NCBI RefSeq assembly: GCF_019204045.1
Contig: NZ_JAGSPC010000001.1
Location: 372,001-436,000, forward strand
Direction: 5' to 3'
Length of the DNA stretch: 64,000 nt
DNA from: Erythrobacter crassostreae
GTDB taxonomy: Bacteria > Pseudomonadota > Alphaproteobacteria > Sphingomonadales > Sphingomonadaceae
The notes under the pieces were generated by a model. It ran no database searches. It saw only the letters and a list, made by a program, of their open reading frames with translations, and had not been told where the DNA came from. A program made the translations under genes and the position numbers. Positions 48,643 through 58,243 of the stretch are shown here, in pieces. The stretch's first letter is position 1. Each line of letters opens with the position of its first letter.

Positions 48643-50148
48643 ATGGCGCTCGGACCCAGACTGGACCTACGCCAATCGCAACAATTGGTGATGACGCCGC
48701 AGTTGCAGCAGGCGATCAAACTGCTTGCGGCCTCCAACCTTGAAATTGAAACGTTTATTGGCGACGCGCTCGAAAGCAACCCTCTGTTGGAAGCTGGATC
48801 GGTAACCAGCGAAGACTCAGGGGCGAGCGAGCCCGACGACATCCCACGCGAAGAGTTTACGTCCGATCAGTTAATGGCCCAAGGGTCTGGCGAAAGTGAA
48901 GCGCCGCTGGATATCGATACGGGCGCGCTCGACCGGGACCGCGATACGGGCGACGGCTCATCAGCGGCGAGCGCATCAAATGATGCGGAATGGGGATCAG
49001 CTGCATCGGAGGGGGCGGTCAGCGGCGAGGACTTTCCCGATATCAATGCGACCCGCGCTGCGGAAACAACTCTCACCGAACACCTGAATGAGCAAGTCGG
49101 TGCGATTGCTGTGAACGCAAAAGAAGCATTCATTGCACGCCACCTGATCGGGCTGCTCGATGATGCAGGGTATCTCAGCGGTGACTTGCGCGAAATCGGC
49201 TATGACCTTGGTGTGACCAGAGACGAGGTCGATGACGGACTAACAGTTTTGCAAATGCTCGACCCTACGGGCGTAGGCGCACGCGGATTGGCCGAGTGCC
49301 TCGAGCTGCAGGCCCGTGAGGCCGATCGCTTCGACCCTTGCATGGAAAAGCTGATCGGCAATCTTGAATTGGTTGCGCGCGGTGAAGTGGAAAAACTGAA
49401 ACGGCTCTGCGGCGTGGATGATGAAGACTTTGCTGATATGCTTGGCGAATTGCGCAGCTTTGATCCCAAGCCAGGTCTCGCCTTCGCCCCCGCGACCGAC
49501 AATGCTGTGGTGCCCGACGTGCTGCTGGCCGCGAAGGATGATGGCGGCTGGGATATCAAGCTGAACGAGGCAACTTTGCCGCGCCTTGTCGTCAACCGCG
49601 ACTACTATGTCGAACTCAATCAGGGCTCTCCCGGCGCAGAGGCGCAGAGCTGGCTCAAAGAAAAGCTGGCCGATGCGCACTGGCTGATCCGCGCATTGGA
49701 TCAACGGCAAAAGACCATTCTCAAGACAGCGGCCGAGATTGTGAAACAGCAGGACGGCTTTTTCCGTCGCGGTGTGTCCGAACTGCGACCGTTAACCCTT
49801 CGCGAAGTCGCCGAACAGATCGACATGCATGAAAGCACGGTCAGCCGGGTGACGAGCAACAAATACCTGCATTGCGACCGTGGATGCTTCGAATTGAAGT
49901 ACTTTTTCACCAGCGGGGTCGGATCAAGCGACGGCGAAGGCGCTTCGTCAGAGGCCATTAAGGCCCGGATCAAGGCGCTGACTGATGGCGAAGACCCCAA
50001 AAAGGTGCTCTCGGACCAAAAACTGGTCGATCTGTTGAAGGAAGAAGGCTTCGACCTCGCCCGGCGGACAGTGGCCAAATATCGCGAAGCCGTAGGGATC
50101 GGGTCGTCCGCACAAAGGCGGCGGATCAAAAAGCTCAGCGGGATTTAG
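48643..50148 (+). CDS. rpoN: RNA polymerase sigma-54 factor
   Basis: A 501-residue protein. Region I is QSQQLVMTPQLQQAIKLL, an acidic region II spans about 50-125, and the core-binding and helix-turn-helix regions are complete (REVAEQIDMHESTVSRV). The RpoN box ARRTVAKYREAVGI lies near the C-terminus. It directs transcription from -24/-12 promoters with AAA activators. No strong ribosome binding site is seen, so coupling to lptB translation is likely. Complete. Confidence 0.97.
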   Translation: MALGPRLDLRQSQQLVMTPQLQQAIKLLAASNLEIETFIGDALESNPLLEAGSVTSEDSGASEPDDIPREEFTSDQLMAQGSGESEAPLDIDTGALDRDRDTGDGSSAASASNDAEWGSAASEGAVSGEDFPDINATRAAETTLTEHLNEQVGAIAVNAKEAFIARHLIGLLDDAGYLSGDLREIGYDLGVTRDEVDDGLTVLQMLDPTGVGARGLAECLELQAREADRFDPCMEKLIGNLELVARGEVEKLKRLCGVDDEDFADMLGELRSFDPKPGLAFAPATDNAVVPDVLLAAKDDGGWDIKLNEATLPRLVVNRDYYVELNQGSPGAEAQSWLKEKLADAHWLIRALDQRQKTILKTAAEIVKQQDGFFRRGVSELRPLTLREVAEQIDMHESTVSRVTSNKYLHCDRGCFELKYFFTSGVGSSDGEGASSEAIKARIKALTDGEDPKKVLSDQKLVDLLKEEGFDLARRTVAKYREAVGIGSSAQRRRIKKLSGI

Positions 50149-50163
50149 AGGGCCTGCGAGCCC

Positions 50164-50264
50164 GAATCCTACCGGTAAATACCTAGTCAGAAACACCTGC
50201 GACTCGCGGAGTCACCTAGGTTTACAAGAAATTAACCTTTTCCGTTCAGAACTTGTGTGGTTAA
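50164..50264 (+). promoter_or_regulatory. Cell-cycle control region upstream of ctrA
   Basis: Three GANTC sites for the CcrM methylase lie at 50164-50168, 50201-50205 and 50209-50213. A CtrA-like site TTTA-N7-TTAACC covers 50221-50237 (consensus TTAA-N7-TTAAC, one mismatch), and an inverted half-site GGTTAA lies at 50259-50264. This matches autoregulation and methylation control of ctrA known from Caulobacter. Gap 50149-50351 contains no gene. Confidence 0.65.
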
Positions 50265-50351
50265 TACATGACAACACCTCTTACCGAGGCGTTACCACCA
50301 AAGCTTGCCACGGGGTAAGTATGCCTTCTGGGGCAACGTAGGGGACCAGAT

Positions 50352-51047
50352 ATGCGAGTGCTTTTGATTGAGGACGAGCCGACAACGGCGAAAGCCATTG
50401 AGCTCATGCTCACTACCGAAGGCTTTAACGTCTACGCGACTGATCTAGGTGAAGAGGGCCTCGATCTGGGTAAGCTGTATGATTACGATATCATCCTGCT
50501 CGACCTGAACTTGCCAGACATGCACGGATATGACGTGCTTAAAAAGCTGCGCGTTGCCAAAGTGCAAACGCCGGTTCTGATCCTTTCAGGCATCGCCGAA
50601 ATGGACAGCAAGATCCGCTCGTTCGGCTTTGGTGCCGACGATTATGTGACCAAGCCATTCCACCGCGAAGAGTTGGTTGCACGCATCCACGCTGTTGTGC
50701 GCCGTTCGAAAGGCCACAGCCAATCGATCATTCGCACTGGCAAGCTGGCCGTGAACCTTGATGCCAAGACTGTTGAAGTCGACGGCGCGCGTGTTCACCT
50801 GACCGGTAAAGAATATGCGATGCTTGAGCTGCTTTCGCTGCGCAAGGGCACTACGCTGACCAAGGAAATGTTCCTCAACCACCTGTATGGCGGGATGGAC
50901 GAACCGGAACTCAAAATCATCGACGTCTTTATCTGTAAGCTGCGCAAAAAGCTCAGCCATGCATGCGGCGGCGAAAACTACATCGAGACTGTTTGGGGCC
51001 GCGGTTATGTTCTGCGGGATCAGGACGAAGTAGTCGAAGCGGCTTAA
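50352..51047 (+). CDS. ctrA: Cell-cycle response regulator CtrA
   Basis: A 231-residue OmpR-class regulator. The receiver domain has Asp51 in [20 protein letters not shown] and the Lys in [12 protein letters not shown]. The winged-helix domain has [30 protein letters not shown] and [14 protein letters not shown], which is CtrA-specific. It is the master regulator of cell cycle, motility and, in many alphaproteobacteria, replication. AGGGGACC precedes the ATG. A terminator follows at 51074-51104. Confidence 0.97.
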   Translation: MRVLLIEDEPTTAKAIELMLTTEGFNVYATDLGEEGLDLGKLYDYDIILLDLNLPDMHGYDVLKKLRVAKVQTPVLILSGIAEMDSKIRSFGFGADDYVTKPFHREELVARIHAVVRRSKGHSQSIIRTGKLAVNLDAKTVEVDGARVHLTGKEYAMLELLSLRKGTTLTKEMFLNHLYGGMDEPELKIIDVFICKLRKKLSHACGGENYIETVWGRGYVLRDQDEVVEAA

Positions 51048-51073
51048 GCCACTCGATCAAATGGAATTATGGA

Positions 51074-51104
51074 GCGTCCGGAGCCTAACAGTTCCGGGCG
51101 TTTT
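51074..51104 (+). terminator. Terminator after ctrA
   Basis: GCGTCCGGA (51074-51082) pairs with TTCCGGGCG (51092-51100), including one G-T pair, and is followed by TTTT. It separates ctrA from the convergent MscS-type gene. Confidence 0.8.
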
Positions 51105-51118
51105 CTATTTGCTCCAAC

Positions 51119-52333
51119 TCAGTTGATGGCGGCGAGGTTTGCGAAATCCCGTCCCGTCGGCTCTTGGAATATCTGCAAATCAAACTCTGAAACAATCGCG
51201 AGCATGTGATCAAAAAGGTCCGCCTGAATTGCCTCGTAATCGCTCCAGCTTGTCGTGTCGGTGAAGCAATAAATCTCAATCGGCAGACCTTTGGGCCCCG
51301 GCTCAAGCTGGCGCACCAGCATCATGAAATTGTCGCCGATACGGGGATGCCATTGGATATAGGCCGCGATATAGGCGCGCAATGTGCCGATGTTGGTGAG
51401 CCGCCGCGCGTTAACAGGCACCGCCTCGTCACCAGTCAATTCAGCCTTGTTCCAGTCGGCAATCTCTTCCCGCTTCGCCGCAAGATATGGCTTCAGAATA
51501 CGAAACTTCTTCAGATCGACAACTTCCTCATCACTTAGGAAGCGAATGCTGCTCTGATCGAGCGAAATCGAACGCTTGATCCGTCTGCCTCCGCTTTCGC
51601 TCATTCCCCGCCAATTCTGATAGGCATCGGACACCATCCGGTGCGTGGGAATGGTCGAGATCGTCTTGTCGAAGTTCTGGACCTTCACCGTATGCAGCGA
51701 AATGTCGATCACATCGCCATCGGCATCCATGCTGGGCATAGTGATCCAGTCACCGACACGCAGCATATCGTTGGAGGTAAGCTGCACACTGGCCACAAGC
51801 GACAGGATTGTGTCCTTAAATACCAGCAGCAAAACCGCCGTGATCGCGCCGAGGCCAGACAATAGCAGGAATGGCGACTCATCGATCAAGACCGAGATCA
51901 TGACGATCGCCGCGCCGCAAAGGACGATGATTTTCACGACTTGGACGAATCCCTTGATCGGGCGATTGCGCGATTTCGGAAGTCGTTCGTAGACCTCGTT
52001 CGCGTAACCCAATGCCTTTACGATCGCCATCGCGACAGAAATCACGATCAATGCCTGCGCGACGTTGGTCACTACGGTGTAGACACCCTCGGGCAAGTTT
52101 GGAACGAACCAAATCCCGCGCGAGATGACCAGCAATGGAGCCGCCGTCGCCAACCATGCTGCGGCCCGATCGCTCGTCTTGGTGGTAGTATCAAGATAGG
52201 GCGCCGCGATCCGTAGGATCACGCTTTTCAGGATATAGTTGACCGTTAAGGAGGCCAGCGCGAGCAGAACCAGGCCAATGAAAGACTGGAGCCACAGGGG
52301 CTGCTCGGCGAAGAAGTCAGTGAAAATTTCCAT
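51119..52333 (-). CDS. YbdG-type MscS-family channel
   Basis: A 404-residue protein from the ATG at 52333; a GTG four codons upstream is an alternative. Five hydrophobic segments lie before residue 185. The MscS domain follows (VQLTSNDMLRVGDWITMPSMDADGDV and VQNFDKTISTIPTHRMVSDAYQNWRGM). The insertion around residues 255-320 and the C-terminal IEIYCFTDTTSW match the YbdG/MscM group, linked to mild osmotic shock. Ribosome binding site is weak. It is divergent from trmB. Confidence 0.9.
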   Translation of the reverse strand: MEIFTDFFAEQPLWLQSFIGLVLLALASLTVNYILKSVILRIAAPYLDTTTKTSDRAAAWLATAAPLLVISRGIWFVPNLPEGVYTVVTNVAQALIVISVAMAIVKALGYANEVYERLPKSRNRPIKGFVQVVKIIVLCGAAIVMISVLIDESPFLLLSGLGAITAVLLLVFKDTILSLVASVQLTSNDMLRVGDWITMPSMDADGDVIDISLHTVKVQNFDKTISTIPTHRMVSDAYQNWRGMSESGGRRIKRSISLDQSSIRFLSDEEVVDLKKFRILKPYLAAKREEIADWNKAELTGDEAVPVNARRLTNIGTLRAYIAAYIQWHPRIGDNFMMLVRQLEPGPKGLPIEIYCFTDTTSWSDYEAIQADLFDHMLAIVSEFDLQIFQEPTGRDFANLAAIN

Positions 52334-52447
52334 ATGTGTTCGCACTAGCGGGAAGCGGGGGGAAGCCTCAAGTCCAGTCTACCCCAAATGTGCGTTGGCG
52401 AGATACGCTCTGGACAACCCCTGCATTCCCCCAGTACCGCGCGCGGC

Positions 52448-53149
52448 ATGAGTGCGTTTAAAGAAGGCGATCCCACCACCCTTAATCGGATGTACGGCCG
52501 CAGCATCGGGAAACCGCTGCGCGGGCGGCAACAGGGTTTGGTCGATGATCTGCTGCCAAAAATTGCGGTTCCAGCCGAAGGTCCGGTCACCGCTAAAGAC
52601 CTGTTCGGCGAGGACTGCCCGCTGCATTTCGAAATCGGTTTCGGTAGCGGAGAGCACCTTGCATACCGCGCGGACCTATTACCCAATCACGGATTTATCG
52701 GCGCAGAGCCATTCCTGAACGGTGTCGCTGCAGCGCTTGGCCACGTCGATGACGAACGCCTTGCCAATATCCGTCTCCACCACGGCGATGCAATTGATGT
52801 GCTGCAACGCCTTCCTGATGGCGCGCTCACCATGTGCTACCTCCTCCATCCTGACCCATGGCCAAAGAACAAGCATGCCAAACGCCGGATGGTGAATGAC
52901 GGCCCAATTTCTCTAATCGCGCAAAAGATGAAACCCGGCGGCGAATTCCGGTTTGGCACCGATCACGACATCTATCTGCGCCATGCCTTGATGGTGATGC
53001 AACGCCATACAGACAAGTTTGAATGGGTCGTCGAAGGCCCGTCAAACTGGCAGAACCGTCCAAGCGGTTGGTGTGAAACGCGCTACGAATACAAGGCTCG
53101 CAACACATTCAAACACGAAGTATGGTACTTCCGGTTTCGGCGGAAGTAG
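52448..53149 (+). CDS. trmB: tRNA (guanine-N7-)-methyltransferase
   Basis: A 233-residue protein from the ATG at 52448; a longer open frame (52388) overlaps the promoter region. SAM-binding motif HFEIGFGSGEHLAY and the catalytic segment DPWPKNKHAKRRMV are diagnostic. It makes m7G46 in tRNAs. The C-terminal GPSNWQNRPSGWCETRYEYKA is also typical. It is followed after 15 bases by a DUF3592 gene on the same strand. Confidence 0.95.
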   Translation: MSAFKEGDPTTLNRMYGRSIGKPLRGRQQGLVDDLLPKIAVPAEGPVTAKDLFGEDCPLHFEIGFGSGEHLAYRADLLPNHGFIGAEPFLNGVAAALGHVDDERLANIRLHHGDAIDVLQRLPDGALTMCYLLHPDPWPKNKHAKRRMVNDGPISLIAQKMKPGGEFRFGTDHDIYLRHALMVMQRHTDKFEWVVEGPSNWQNRPSGWCETRYEYKARNTFKHEVWYFRFRRK

Positions 53150-53164
53150 CGGCGGACCGCGACG

Positions 53165-53872
53165 ATGACAAAAGGCCTGGCCCTGATCGGATCAATCTTC
53201 CTCGGCATAGGGGTTTTGCTGCTTGGGCTAGCCGCTTTCTCTATCGCAGCGGATAGCATTTTCGAGGATGAAGGGTTGCGCGCCGACGGCGTTGTCATCG
53301 CACTAGCGCGTACATTCAGCGGCAACGGAACAACATACGCCCCCGTCGTAGAATGGCAGGACAATCGCGGCGCAAAACACACCTTTACGAGCTCGACAAG
53401 TTCCTATCCCGCAAGTTTTGCGCGTGGTGACAGTGTCACCGTGATTTATGATCCCGATCGCCCAGGCAAAGCAATTATCGATAGTTTTGGACAGCGGTTC
53501 ACCGGCATTTTTATTTTTGGCGGGATCGGCATTGTCTTCGCTCTGATTGGCGGACCGATTGTCTACTTCTACATGAGGCGGCGCTGGATGATCGGTTGGC
53601 TCAAAAAATACGGCACATTGATCGAAGTGGACTTTGTCCGGTGTGAAATTGATCGTTCATCAACCTCCAACGGCCGCAACCCCTATCGCGTTCATGCGCA
53701 AGGTAAACACCCTCGAACCGGAAAACTCGCAAGCTTTATGAGCGAGCCAATCTGGCTGGATCTGACAAGCGAGCTTGAAGGCAAAGCGGTCCCCGTGCTT
53801 ATTAATCGCAAGAAACATGGTCCGCACTTCATTGATCTATCGGAATGGGTCCACAGCGAAGAAACCGCATGA
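53165..53872 (+). CDS. DUF3592 membrane protein
   Basis: A 235-residue protein. It has an N-terminal hydrophobic segment (residues 4-28) and a second at about 116-138. Between them is the DUF3592 beta domain (ADGVVIALARTF, YAPVVEWQDNRG and VIYDPDRPGKAIID). The C-terminal 95 residues repeat a similar sheet without a membrane segment. The function of the family is unknown. It starts 15 bases after trmB and is probably cotranscribed with it. Confidence 0.85.
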   Translation: MTKGLALIGSIFLGIGVLLLGLAAFSIAADSIFEDEGLRADGVVIALARTFSGNGTTYAPVVEWQDNRGAKHTFTSSTSSYPASFARGDSVTVIYDPDRPGKAIIDSFGQRFTGIFIFGGIGIVFALIGGPIVYFYMRRRWMIGWLKKYGTLIEVDFVRCEIDRSSTSNGRNPYRVHAQGKHPRTGKLASFMSEPIWLDLTSELEGKAVPVLINRKKHGPHFIDLSEWVHSEETA

Positions 53873-53940
53873 TTGGAATGGTCAGTTGACGACCACTGTT
53901 GCCAAAGTCATCCTTAGTTCAAAGTTAAGGGGCAAATTCA

Positions 53941-55160
53941 ATGGCATCACGGCGGCAATTTCTGGGCGGTTTGGCAGTAGCAGCAGGGACACTTGCATCA
54001 TGCCGTGAATTGCCCGCAACCGGCGCGGGCGGCTCTACAAGCGTCGATGCGATACCCCTTGATGCGACCGGCCTTGAAGACGCGCTGGTCGGCAGTTCCT
54101 ATCTCGGCACTGGGGGCGGCGGCAGTCTGGCCGAGGCGCGCGAGCTTATCGCTGAAGATCTGGCGGCCGGACTTACGTTTTCGATGATTCCGGTTAGCGC
54201 GCTTTCCGATACAGACCGTGTCGCCTGTCCCTATGGCTTAGCAAGTCTGGCCGATACCAGCGAGGAGATGCAAACGAAACTCGATGCGGTAGAGAACCCC
54301 GTCGAAGTGCCGGTACAAGCAGCCTTCGAAGCGCTCGAGAAGCATATTGGCCAGAAATTTGCGGGCGTAATCATGGGCGAGATTGGCCCGCTTAGCGTTG
54401 CCGAAGGTCTTTCGACCGCCGCGCGATTGGGCGTGCCTGCGCTGGATGCAGATACAGTCGGGCGGGCCGTTCCGGAGATCAACCAGCATTCCGTTAAAGT
54501 CGCAGGCGTGCCGCTAACACCGATCGGTGCGGCCACTCCGTTTGGCGACACGATGATTGTCGAAACTCTTGGCGATCCAACCCGCGCAGAAGACATTTTG
54601 CGCAGCATCGCAGTGGTCAGCCGCGAATGCGGTGTCACCGACAGCCCGATCACTGGCGCTCAGGCTAAACAGGCAGGCACACTCGTCACAGAAAGCCTAT
54701 CCCTTGCACAAAGCATCGGAAAAGCGGTGCGCGAAGCCAAAGAAGCTGGCGCTGACCCGATCGAGGCCGCGCGTGTGGCGGGCGATGGCTACCTGCTGTT
54801 CACCGGCACAGTGTCAGACTTTGAATGGAGCGATGAGGATGGCTTCCTCGTGGGCAAAGTCACGATCAGCGGGACAGGCACATTCGTAGGCCAAACGTTC
54901 GAAACCGATGTGAAGAACGAACACCTGGTCGCGCGCCGCAACGGCGCAGTGATCGCAACTTGTCCCGATCTCGTAACCTTATCGATATCGAAACCGCAGA
55001 CGGTGTCATCAATCCAGGTTACGCTCGCGGCCAAGCGGTCGCTGCGCTCGGCTTTCGCTGCGATCCACTATGGCGCAGCGAAGCGGGGCTCGCTGTATTT
55101 AGCCCGCGCTATTTCGGATACGAAATCGACTACATTCCGATTGAGGAACGGCTCACCTAG
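53941..55160 (+). CDS. DUF917 family Tat lipoprotein, frame interrupted near the C-terminus
   Basis: The N-terminus MASRRQFLGGL has a twin-arginine motif (SRRQFL) and ends in the lipobox LASC (Cys21). The DUF917 core follows (GTGGGGSLAEAR near residue 58, GVIMGEIGPLS, GVPALDADTVGRAVPE). Up to CPDLVT (54978) the match is normal. After that this frame turns into a Ser/Arg-rich tail ending at 55194. The -1 frame carries the expected ending (LIDIETADGVINPGYARGQ, then PRYFGYEIDYIPIEERLT) to TAG 55160. One base, probably a C in GTAACC, seems missing near 54978. AAGGGG precedes the start. Function of this group is unknown; a repaired product would have about 407 residues. Confidence 0.8.
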
Positions 55161-55304
55161 CTTCCAAGGCCATATCTCGGTCTATCGCGGCTAATGCAGC
55201 ACTCAACGATTAACATACCGAAAACAAAAGGTTTTCAGGAACGGTTCTTCGACTTGTCCATTGGTAGGGCAAATGCAAACGAAACAGAAAGGGAGATTTG
55301 CACT

Positions 55305-55805
55305 ATGACTATCCGCACTCTCACCGACCTTTATATTGACCAGCTGCAGGACATCTACAGCGCCAACCGTCAATCGCTCGAGGCAACGCAAAAGCTTCGC
55401 GAGACGGCAGCATCAGACGATTTGACCCGCGCACTTGATGACGGCGTAAAAGGTATCGAACAAGGCATGATGCAGGTGAAAAGCCTCATCGAAAACCACA
55501 AAGCAGATCTGACAGGTGAATTCTGCAAAGGAATGGAAGGCCTCGTGAAAGAAGCGAAAGCCCACGCCATCAATGCAAACATCACCGATGCAGACGTACG
55601 CGATGCATCTGTCATCGCGCAATATCAACGGATGGTGCATTACGCGCTCGCCGGATACGGTACGGCAGTAGCATTTGCGAACCGTTTGGGACTGGCCCAA
55701 GACGCGAAGGTTTTGAAGAACTGTCTTGACGAAACCTACGAAGGTGATCGCCGTATGACCGATATCGCGTCAGGCGAAGTCAACGAAAAAGCACTCGCCG
55801 CGTGA
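55305..55805 (+). CDS. DUF892 (YciF/YciE-like) ferritin-fold protein
   Basis: A 166-residue protein from the ATG at 55305, with GGGAG upstream; the upstream open frame looks non-coding. It begins LTDLYIDQLQDIYSANRQSLEAT, the conserved first helix of the family, and continues as a four-helix bundle with ASVIAQYQRMVHYALAGYGTA, containing candidate metal ligands. Relatives are stress-induced, and a protective role for DNA or against oxidants is assumed. No operon partner. A strong terminator follows at 55826-55854. Confidence 0.88.
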   Translation: MTIRTLTDLYIDQLQDIYSANRQSLEATQKLRETAASDDLTRALDDGVKGIEQGMMQVKSLIENHKADLTGEFCKGMEGLVKEAKAHAINANITDADVRDASVIAQYQRMVHYALAGYGTAVAFANRLGLAQDAKVLKNCLDETYEGDRRMTDIASGEVNEKALAA

Positions 55806-55825
55806 TAGCGACGAAGAATAGATAG

Positions 55826-55854
55826 AAAAGGCCCGGCACCGCGCCGGGCCTTTT
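55826..55854. terminator. Bidirectional terminator between DUF892 and maeB
   Basis: AAAAGGCCCGGC (55826-55837) and GCCGGGCCTTTT (55843-55854) form a perfect 12-bp stem with a 5-base loop. A- and T-runs on both sides allow function for both convergent genes. Confidence 0.93.
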
Positions 55855-55857
55855 GTA

Positions 55858-58119
55858 TCAGCCTACGATCCCCGCACCGGCCAATACAGCCAGCGTAAGC
55901 ACATCAGGCGCAAGCGCGGTCATCGGGACGATCTGGACCGGTTTTTCCATACCAAGCAGCATCGGGCCAACGGTTGCATTGCTCCCCAATTCGCGCAGCA
56001 TTTTGGCTGACAGATTGGCCGATTGCAGGCCCGGCATAATCAACACGTTGGCAGGCGCGCTCAGACGGCTGAACGGATACAGTTTCATGACACTAGGATT
56101 CAGCGCAGCATCAGGTGCCATTTCGCCTTCGTACTCAAATCCGGGATCCTCGCGGTCAAGGATAGAGACCGCCTCGCGGATATTGCCCAGCCACTGGCCC
56201 GACGGATTGCCAAAGGTGGAATAGGATAGGAAGGCAACGCGCGGTTCGTGCCCCATTCGGCGGGCCACGGCCGCAGTTTCCTTGGCGATATGCGCAAGTT
56301 CTTCCGCATCCGGACGTTCATTCATGGTCGTATCGGCGAGGAACGTCGTATGGTTCTTCCCGATCATCATATGAATGCCGAATGGCAATGCCCCCGGCTT
56401 TTTGTCGAGCACCATATTCACTTCACGAACCGTTTGGGCAAACGTGCGGGTAAGGCCCGAAATCATGCCGTCACCGTGGCCAAGCGCTACGAGCAAAGCC
56501 GCGAAGACATTCCGTTCCTGATTGACGAGACGGCGAACGTCACGCTCGGTAAAGCCTTTGCGTTGCAGCCGTTTGTAGAGATACTCAACCATTGCGGGCA
56601 CATGCTCGCTATCGGCGGAGTTCTGGATTTCAAAACTGCTCGGATCGGACACCGACAGCTGATGCAGCTTGTTGAGCACCGCTTTGGTCCGGCCAACCAG
56701 TACAGGCGTTCCATATCCGAAATCGCGGTACTGAATGGCCGCGCGCAGCACGACTTCTTCTTCGGCTTCGGCAAAAACCATCCGCTTCGGATTGGATTTC
56801 GCCTCGTTATAAACGCCGGTCAGGACAGACGTGGTCGGGTTAAGGCGTGAGCGCAGTTTCGTGCGGTACTCTTCGAAATCCGCGATCTCGGACTTGGCGA
56901 CGCCAGAATCCATCGCGGCTTTGGCAACAGCGGAGGAAACGACCTCGATCAGGCGCGGATCAAACGGCGCGGGGATGATGTAGTCGGTGCCGAATTTCTG
57001 GTTCTTGCCATACGCGCTCGCAACTTCTTCCGGCACGCGTTCGCGGGCGAGTTCGGCAATCGCTTCGGCGGCTGCAACCTTCATTTCCTCGTTAATCGTC
57101 GTCGCCTGCACATCAAGCGCGCCGCGGAAGATGAACGGGAAGCCAAGGACATTGTTGACCTGGTTCGGGAAGTCGCTGCGTCCGGTTGCGATAATCGCAT
57201 CAGGGCGGACAGCCTTGGCATCGTCAGGCATGATTTCAGGCACCGGATTGGCCATGGCGAAGATGATTGGCTTGTCCGCCATCTTCTTCACCCAATCCGG
57301 CTTGAGAGCGCCAGCCGCCGACAGGCCAAGAAAGATGTCAGCGCCATTCAACGCCTCTTCGAGCGTCGTTGCTTCGGTCGCAACGGCATGCGCGCTCTTC
57401 CACTGGTCGACATTGTCGCGGCCCGGAGTGATTGGGCCCGAGCGATCGCACATAATCACATTATCATGCGGTACGCCCATCGCCTTGATCAAAGCGGTGC
57501 AGGCAATTGCTGCTGCGCCTGCCCCGTTCACCACCACTTTCACATCCTTGATGTCACGGTCGGTCAAATGACATGCATTCAGCAGGCCCGCCGCCGTGAT
57601 GATCGCGGTGCCATGTTGATCATCATGCATGACCGGAATGTTCATCTTCTCACGCAGAGCTGCCTCGATAATGAAGCATTCGGGCGCTTTGATATCTTCC
57701 AGATTGATCCCGCCAAAGGTCGGCTCCATCAGCGCGACGGCGTTGATGAACGCTTCGGGGTCCTCCGTGGCAAGCTCGATATCGATCGAGTCCACATCAG
57801 CGAAGCGTTTGAACAAAACCGCCTTGCCTTCCATCACTGGCTTGGACGCCAGCGCGCCAAGATTGCCGAGGCCGAGGATAGCCGATCCGTTCGAGATCAC
57901 AGCCACAAGGTTCGCTTTCGCGGTATAACGCGCGGCAAGCGAGGGATCTGCAGCGATGGCTTCCACAGGAGCCGCCACACCGGGCGAATATGCGAGACTT
58001 AGATCGCGCTGCGATGTCATCGGCTTCGTCGCGACAACCTCCAACTTACCCGGACGGATCGTCTCGTGGTAAAACAGTGCCTCGCGCGTGGTAAAACCGC
58101 TTTTGCGATCATCAGCCAT
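55858..58119 (-). CDS. maeB: NADP-dependent malic enzyme with phosphotransacetylase domain
   Basis: A 753-residue protein from the ATG at 58119, with AAGGAA upstream. The malic domain (LSLAYSPGVAAPVEAIA, GINLEDIKAPECFIIE, MHDDQHGTAIIT) is followed by the NAD(P)-binding domain (VVVNGAGAAAIACTALI). The C-terminal 320 residues form a phosphotransacetylase-like domain (VFAEAEEEVVLRAAIQY), as in MaeB of other proteobacteria, where it serves allosteric control. It makes pyruvate and NADPH from malate. Upstream in-frame codons extend the frame without similarity. It is divergent from mutS. Confidence 0.96.
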   Translation of the reverse strand: MADDRKSGFTTREALFYHETIRPGKLEVVATKPMTSQRDLSLAYSPGVAAPVEAIAADPSLAARYTAKANLVAVISNGSAILGLGNLGALASKPVMEGKAVLFKRFADVDSIDIELATEDPEAFINAVALMEPTFGGINLEDIKAPECFIIEAALREKMNIPVMHDDQHGTAIITAAGLLNACHLTDRDIKDVKVVVNGAGAAAIACTALIKAMGVPHDNVIMCDRSGPITPGRDNVDQWKSAHAVATEATTLEEALNGADIFLGLSAAGALKPDWVKKMADKPIIFAMANPVPEIMPDDAKAVRPDAIIATGRSDFPNQVNNVLGFPFIFRGALDVQATTINEEMKVAAAEAIAELARERVPEEVASAYGKNQKFGTDYIIPAPFDPRLIEVVSSAVAKAAMDSGVAKSEIADFEEYRTKLRSRLNPTTSVLTGVYNEAKSNPKRMVFAEAEEEVVLRAAIQYRDFGYGTPVLVGRTKAVLNKLHQLSVSDPSSFEIQNSADSEHVPAMVEYLYKRLQRKGFTERDVRRLVNQERNVFAALLVALGHGDGMISGLTRTFAQTVREVNMVLDKKPGALPFGIHMMIGKNHTTFLADTTMNERPDAEELAHIAKETAAVARRMGHEPRVAFLSYSTFGNPSGQWLGNIREAVSILDREDPGFEYEGEMAPDAALNPSVMKLYPFSRLSAPANVLIMPGLQSANLSAKMLRELGSNATVGPMLLGMEKPVQIVPMTALAPDVLTLAVLAGAGIVG

Positions 58120-58243
58120 GGTGGATTGTTCCTTGCCCCAAATGTCGATTGGTGAACCGTTTAGCGGCACCCAAACGCAAACGATAGGGGAAAGGATACG
58201 CATACCCGTTCCGAATCGGTTGCGCTCTGTCTAGGCCACTTCA

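Noticed and set aside
54970..54990. Programmed -1 frameshift in the DUF917 gene
   Set aside because: No slippery X-XXY-YYZ heptamer at the switch point; a one-base deletion or read error is simpler.
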